Source: an uncultured Hyphomicrobiales bacterium (GTDB taxonomy: Bacteria; Pseudomonadota; Alphaproteobacteria; Rhizobiales; Beijerinckiaceae). Taken from it: DNA of 7,839 bases. Location of the stretch: the NCBI GenBank assembly GCA_903918155.1, contig CAIXDD010000214.1, forward strand, positions 1-7,839. The letters run 5' to 3'. The notes under the pieces are model-generated. The model did no database searches, was not told the origin of the DNA, and saw only the letters and a list, made by a program, of their open reading frames with translations. Below, piece after piece: positions 5,486 through 7,839 of the stretch. Positions within the stretch are counted from its first letter, which is position 1. Every line of letters begins with the position of its first letter. The position numbers and the translations under genes are program-made.

Positions 5486-6385
5486 ATGGACCTTCAAACG
5501 CACTCCCTGCCTCTCCTGTCGGGCCTTGGCGAAATCGCCGACCGCTACGACGTCGTGCTGTCCGACGTCTGGGGCGTCGTGCATAACGGCAAGGCCGCCT
5601 TTCCGGCGGCCTGCGACGCGCTGACGCGGTTTCGCGCGCGCGGGGGAACCGTGATCCTCGTCACCAACGCCCCGCGCCCTTTCCCGCCCATCCTCGAACA
5701 ATTGCGCCAGCTCGGCGCGCCGCAATCCGCCTTCGACGGCGTGGTGACCTCAGGCGACGTGACGCTCAATTACGTGATCGAACGCGGCGCGGCGCCGCTG
5801 CATCACATCGGCCCGGAGCGCGACCTCACCTTCTTCGACATCCTCGCCGACCAGACCGGCGTGCGCCCCCCGCTCGTGGGCGTCGAGGAGGCCGAATACG
5901 CGCTGTGCACCGGCCTGTTCGACGATTCCGACACGCCCGACGTCTATGGCCCCGCGCTGGAGGCCATGCGCCGGCGCAAGCTAGATTTCATCTGCGCCAA
6001 TCCCGACCTCGTGGTCCATGTGGGCGAGACGATGCTCTATTGCGCGGGCGCGGTCGCGCAGCGCTACGAAGACATGGGCGGGCGCGTGCTGCAGGCGGGC
6101 AAGCCCTTCGCGCCGATCTATGACCGCGCGCTCGCCATGGCGCAGCAAATGCGCGGCGCGCCGGCGGACCTGCGCCGCGTGCTCGCCATCGGCGACGCGC
6201 TGCGCACCGACGTGAAAGGCGCCTGCGACCGCGGGCTGGACGCGCTCTTCGTCACGAAGGGCATCCATCGCGACGAATTGCATCCGGAGGCGCTCGGCGG
6301 CGCGCTCGACGCGCCCGCCATGAACGCGCTGGTGCGGGCGTCCGGCCTCACGCCGGTCGCGGCGATCCCGGACCTCGTCTGGTGA
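5486..6385 (+). CDS. HAD-superfamily class IIA hydrolase (TIGR01459-like)
   Basis: A 299-residue NagD-like HAD protein, a putative cytoplasmic phosphatase of unknown substrate. Motif I is LSDVWGVVHNG (residues 25-35): nucleophile D27 is present, but the usual second aspartate of DxD is W29. I recall this DxWG form as usual for the TIGR01459 family rather than damage. Motif II is VILVTNAPR (56-64, T60), the motif III lysine lies in QAGKPFAPIYDRAL (K206) and motif IV is IGDALRTDVKGA (D237, D242). The region between (about 85-200) is the class IIA cap, with ICANPDLVVHVGE at 169-181. The ATG at 5486 starts right after a promoter-like stretch and has no ribosome-binding site. The gene is divergent from tctC and converges on the receiver gene with a 10-nt gap. 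Identity of the family is firm; activity is untested. Confidence 0.9.
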   Translation: MDLQTHSLPLLSGLGEIADRYDVVLSDVWGVVHNGKAAFPAACDALTRFRARGGTVILVTNAPRPFPPILEQLRQLGAPQSAFDGVVTSGDVTLNYVIERGAAPLHHIGPERDLTFFDILADQTGVRPPLVGVEEAEYALCTGLFDDSDTPDVYGPALEAMRRRKLDFICANPDLVVHVGETMLYCAGAVAQRYEDMGGRVLQAGKPFAPIYDRALAMAQQMRGAPADLRRVLAIGDALRTDVKGACDRGLDALFVTKGIHRDELHPEALGGALDAPAMNALVRASGLTPVAAIPDLVW

Positions 6386-6395
6386 TTGATCGCGC

Positions 6396-6812
6396 CTAGC
6401 CTGACGCAAGAACGGCGGGCGCCTGCGCGTGGGCGGCGTAGACCGCGTCGAGCTTCGCCTGCAGCGAGTCCTGCGTATAAGGCTTGATGAGATAATCGCT
6501 GACGCCGGCCTCTTGCGCGGCCGCCACGCTGGCGGCGCCCGATTCCGCCGTCACCATGAGGAAGGGCACGTCGGCGTTGCGCGCGCCGGCGCGCACGCGC
6601 TTCAGCAGCTCGAAACCCGTCATCGGCGCCATGTTCCAGTCGCTGATGACGAGGCCGTATTCGCGCGCGGCCAGCAGCTCCAGCGCGGCGGCGCCGTCGG
6701 CGGCGTCATCCACGTCCTCATTGCCAAGGCGCTGGAGGAGATTGCGCTGGATGCGGCGCATGGTCTTGAAATCCTCGACGATGAGGATCGGCGTGTGGGA
6801 TGGAAAAGGCAT
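6396..6812 (-). CDS. Single-domain response regulator (CheY-like receiver)
   Basis: A stand-alone phosphoreceiver without an output domain. Numbering from the ATG at 6812 (138 residues): acidic pair E13-D14 in ILIVEDF, phospho-acceptor D58 in ISDWNMAPMTG, T88 in LMVTAES and K110 in YLIKPYT, so every residue needed for phosphotransfer is present. VEDFKTMRRIQRNLLQRLG closely resembles enteric CheY, which binds the flagellar switch. No chemotaxis gene is nearby, so it may instead serve a phosphorelay or stress pathway. Two starts are possible: the ATG at 6812, which fits the CheY N-terminus, and an in-frame ATG at 6845 adding 11 residues. Neither has a convincing ribosome site. It is oriented like the methyltransferase gene upstream, with 67 nt between, so shared transcription is possible. 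Confidence 0.9.
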   Translation of the reverse strand: MPFPSHTPILIVEDFKTMRRIQRNLLQRLGNEDVDDAADGAAALELLAAREYGLVISDWNMAPMTGFELLKRVRAGARNADVPFLMVTAESGAASVAAAQEAGVSDYLIKPYTQDSLQAKLDAVYAAHAQAPAVLASG

Positions 6813-6879
6813 GATCTGAAATCCGGTGACGACGAAACGTCGCATCTTGGCGCCGCTCGCTTGCGCTCCGGTTAAAAAA

Positions 6880-7707
6880 TCACGTCGAAAGCCACGCCCA
6901 GCCGAAATCGGCCACGCAAGCCGCGTCCGGCGCGCGCGCGCTGCGCAGCACCAGATGGCGCACCGCGAAGGCGCCGACGGCTTCGACGCCGCCCGGCGCC
7001 GCAGGCCCGCCGCCGTCGTGCAGGCCGATGAAGCGCACCGCGCCCAGCGCCATGGCGGCGAACCGCAGCGGCAGCGCCGGCGCGGCGCGCGCGATGAGCA
7101 GGGCCGCCTCTCCCTCCGGGCCGTAACGCCAGGGAAAGATCAGCCGCCCGCCGGGCGCCAGCGCCTCCACCCACGCCCGTTCGGGCGCCGGCGCGGCCGC
7201 ATTCACGTAAATCACGTCGCAGGAGGGCAAAGGCCCCGTCGCGCCGCTCTGCGCGCGCACCCGCACATTGGCGCGCGGGGCGAGCGCGCGGGCGGCCAGA
7301 GCGGCGACGTCGGGCTCCACCTCATAGGCGTCCACCCGGCCCGAGGGCCCCACCAGTTCGGCCAGGATCGCGGAATAATAGCCGCCGCCGCAGCCCACAT
7401 GGACGACGCGCTCGCCCGGCTGCGGATCGACCGCCGCCAGCCATTGCCCATGCAGCGCCGGCTGCCCGTTATTGACGCCTTTGGCCGCGTCGATCACGAC
7501 CAGCGCCTGCGGATCGTAGAGCGCCTCGCGCGCGTCCGTCCGCAGGCGCGCGCCCTCGCCCTTCAGCACGGTCCAGGGCGGCGAGGGGAGGAAATCCTCG
7601 CGCGGCACGCGGGCGAAGGCCGCCTCCAGCGCGGGTTCGTCGGGCCCCGCCACGCGGGCTGCGTAGCGGGCGCGAATGCGGGCGATTTCGATGTCTGCGG
7701 GCGTCAT
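6880..7707 (-). CDS. Protein-L-isoaspartate O-methyltransferase-like protein
   Basis: A 275-residue class I SAM-dependent methyltransferase related to the Pcm family. Seen: VPREDFLP (residues 34-41, the VPRExF(V/L)P signature near the N-terminus), the SAM-binding motif I VVHVGCGGGYYSAIL (101-115), an acidic motif II at DAYEVEPD (126-133) and motif-III-like VIYVNAAAPAP (165-175), followed by LAPGGRLIFPW (183-193). Normal Pcm has TISQP before motif I, where it contacts the isoaspartyl substrate; here that place reads GVNNGQPALHGQW (77-89). Substrate use may therefore differ from protein repair. The ATG at 7707 is chosen because MTPADIEIARIRARYA resembles the family start. An in-frame ATG at 7809 would add 34 residues of low-complexity sequence. 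No ribosome site marks either. The C-terminal part past about 205 is longer than in enteric Pcm. Confidence 0.82.
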   Translation of the reverse strand: MTPADIEIARIRARYAARVAGPDEPALEAAFARVPREDFLPSPPWTVLKGEGARLRTDAREALYDPQALVVIDAAKGVNNGQPALHGQWLAAVDPQPGERVVHVGCGGGYYSAILAELVGPSGRVDAYEVEPDVAALAARALAPRANVRVRAQSGATGPLPSCDVIYVNAAAPAPERAWVEALAPGGRLIFPWRYGPEGEAALLIARAAPALPLRFAAMALGAVRFIGLHDGGGPAAPGGVEAVGAFAVRHLVLRSARAPDAACVADFGWAWLST

Positions 7708-7839
7708 GGTCGCCAGAATCGCCGCAGCCCCCGGATGCGGCCAGAACGCAAAAGGCTGATCTTCCGTTGCGTCCCGCCGCCGCGCGCTTGACGCTGGGGG
7801 CGCCCCCATGCAGTTTGCGGCCGCGCTGGCCGGACCGCG
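7708..7839. other. Unassigned window end with a 14-bp palindrome
   Basis: These 132 bases hold no gene I can support. They include a perfect 14-bp palindrome, TGGGGGCGCCCCCA (7795-7808), which overlaps a plus-strand ATG at 7808-7810. That ATG opens a frame (MQFAAALAGP) that runs off the window, with a TTGACG at 7788-7793 too close to serve as its -35. This could be the start of a gene divergent from the methyltransferase, but ten residues are too few to judge. Confidence 0.3.

Noticed and set aside
6362..6393. GCGATC...GATCGC inverted repeat at the HAD/receiver convergence
   Set aside because: A 6-bp stem with a 20-nt loop and no T-run; too weak to call a terminator.
6874..6880. T6 run on the minus strand right after the methyltransferase stop
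   Set aside because: No convincing GC-rich stem precedes it, so it is not called an intrinsic terminator.
6826..7791. Plus-strand frame of 321 codons opposite the methyltransferase gene
   Set aside because: Arginine/histidine-rich shadow with no motif; the minus-strand frame shows SAM-binding motifs in order.
7808..7839. Possible start of a plus-strand gene (MQFAAALAGP)
   Set aside because: Only ten codons are visible and no clear ribosome site can be told apart from the palindrome; not listed as a CDS.

Overview
The window looks like chromosomal DNA of a GC-rich alphaproteobacterium, most likely order Hyphomicrobiales. This rests on the base composition (about 58-77% GC in lines I hand-counted), on the divergent miaA/serB pair, and on the protein flavours (TctC/Bug receptor, TIGR01459-type HAD protein, CheY-type receiver). 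Genus cannot be set from sequence alone. Ten protein genes are supported. I see no RNA gene, insertion sequence or CRISPR array.

Layout. Positions 1-795 (minus strand) hold ligB (cut by the window edge) and ligA, the two subunits of a class III extradiol protocatechuate 4,5-dioxygenase. They overlap by 8 nt and sit behind a perfect TATAAT box. Next comes miaA (901-1830, minus), a tRNA isopentenyl transferase, divergent from serB (1873-2796, plus), phosphoserine phosphatase. A plsC-like acyltransferase (2809-3534, plus) follows serB. Facing these is a two-gene minus-strand unit, 4183-3567: a RidA/YjgF-family protein without the RidA active-site arginine, overlapping by 4 nt a 71-residue MxCxxC heavy-metal-associated protein. 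Then come an orphan periplasmic TctC/Bug solute receptor (4305-5351, minus), a divergent HAD-IIA hydrolase with DxW in place of DxD (5486-6385, plus), a stand-alone CheY-like receiver (6396-6812, minus) and a divergent isoaspartyl-methyltransferase-like protein (6880-7707, minus). The last 132 bases have no assigned gene.

How they work together. miaA, serB and plsC are housekeeping genes (tRNA modification, serine synthesis, phospholipid synthesis). ligAB is catabolic, carries lower GC than miaA and has its own promoter, so it looks like an accessory insertion. The orphan TctC could bind an organic or aromatic acid, but nothing in the window links it to ligAB. The least explained parts are the coupled Rid/metal-binding pair and the tctC/HAD intergenic region, which holds two tandem 12-bp repeats with palindromic cores just upstream of a TTGACA box. 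I found no clear new multi-gene system; these are the best leads.
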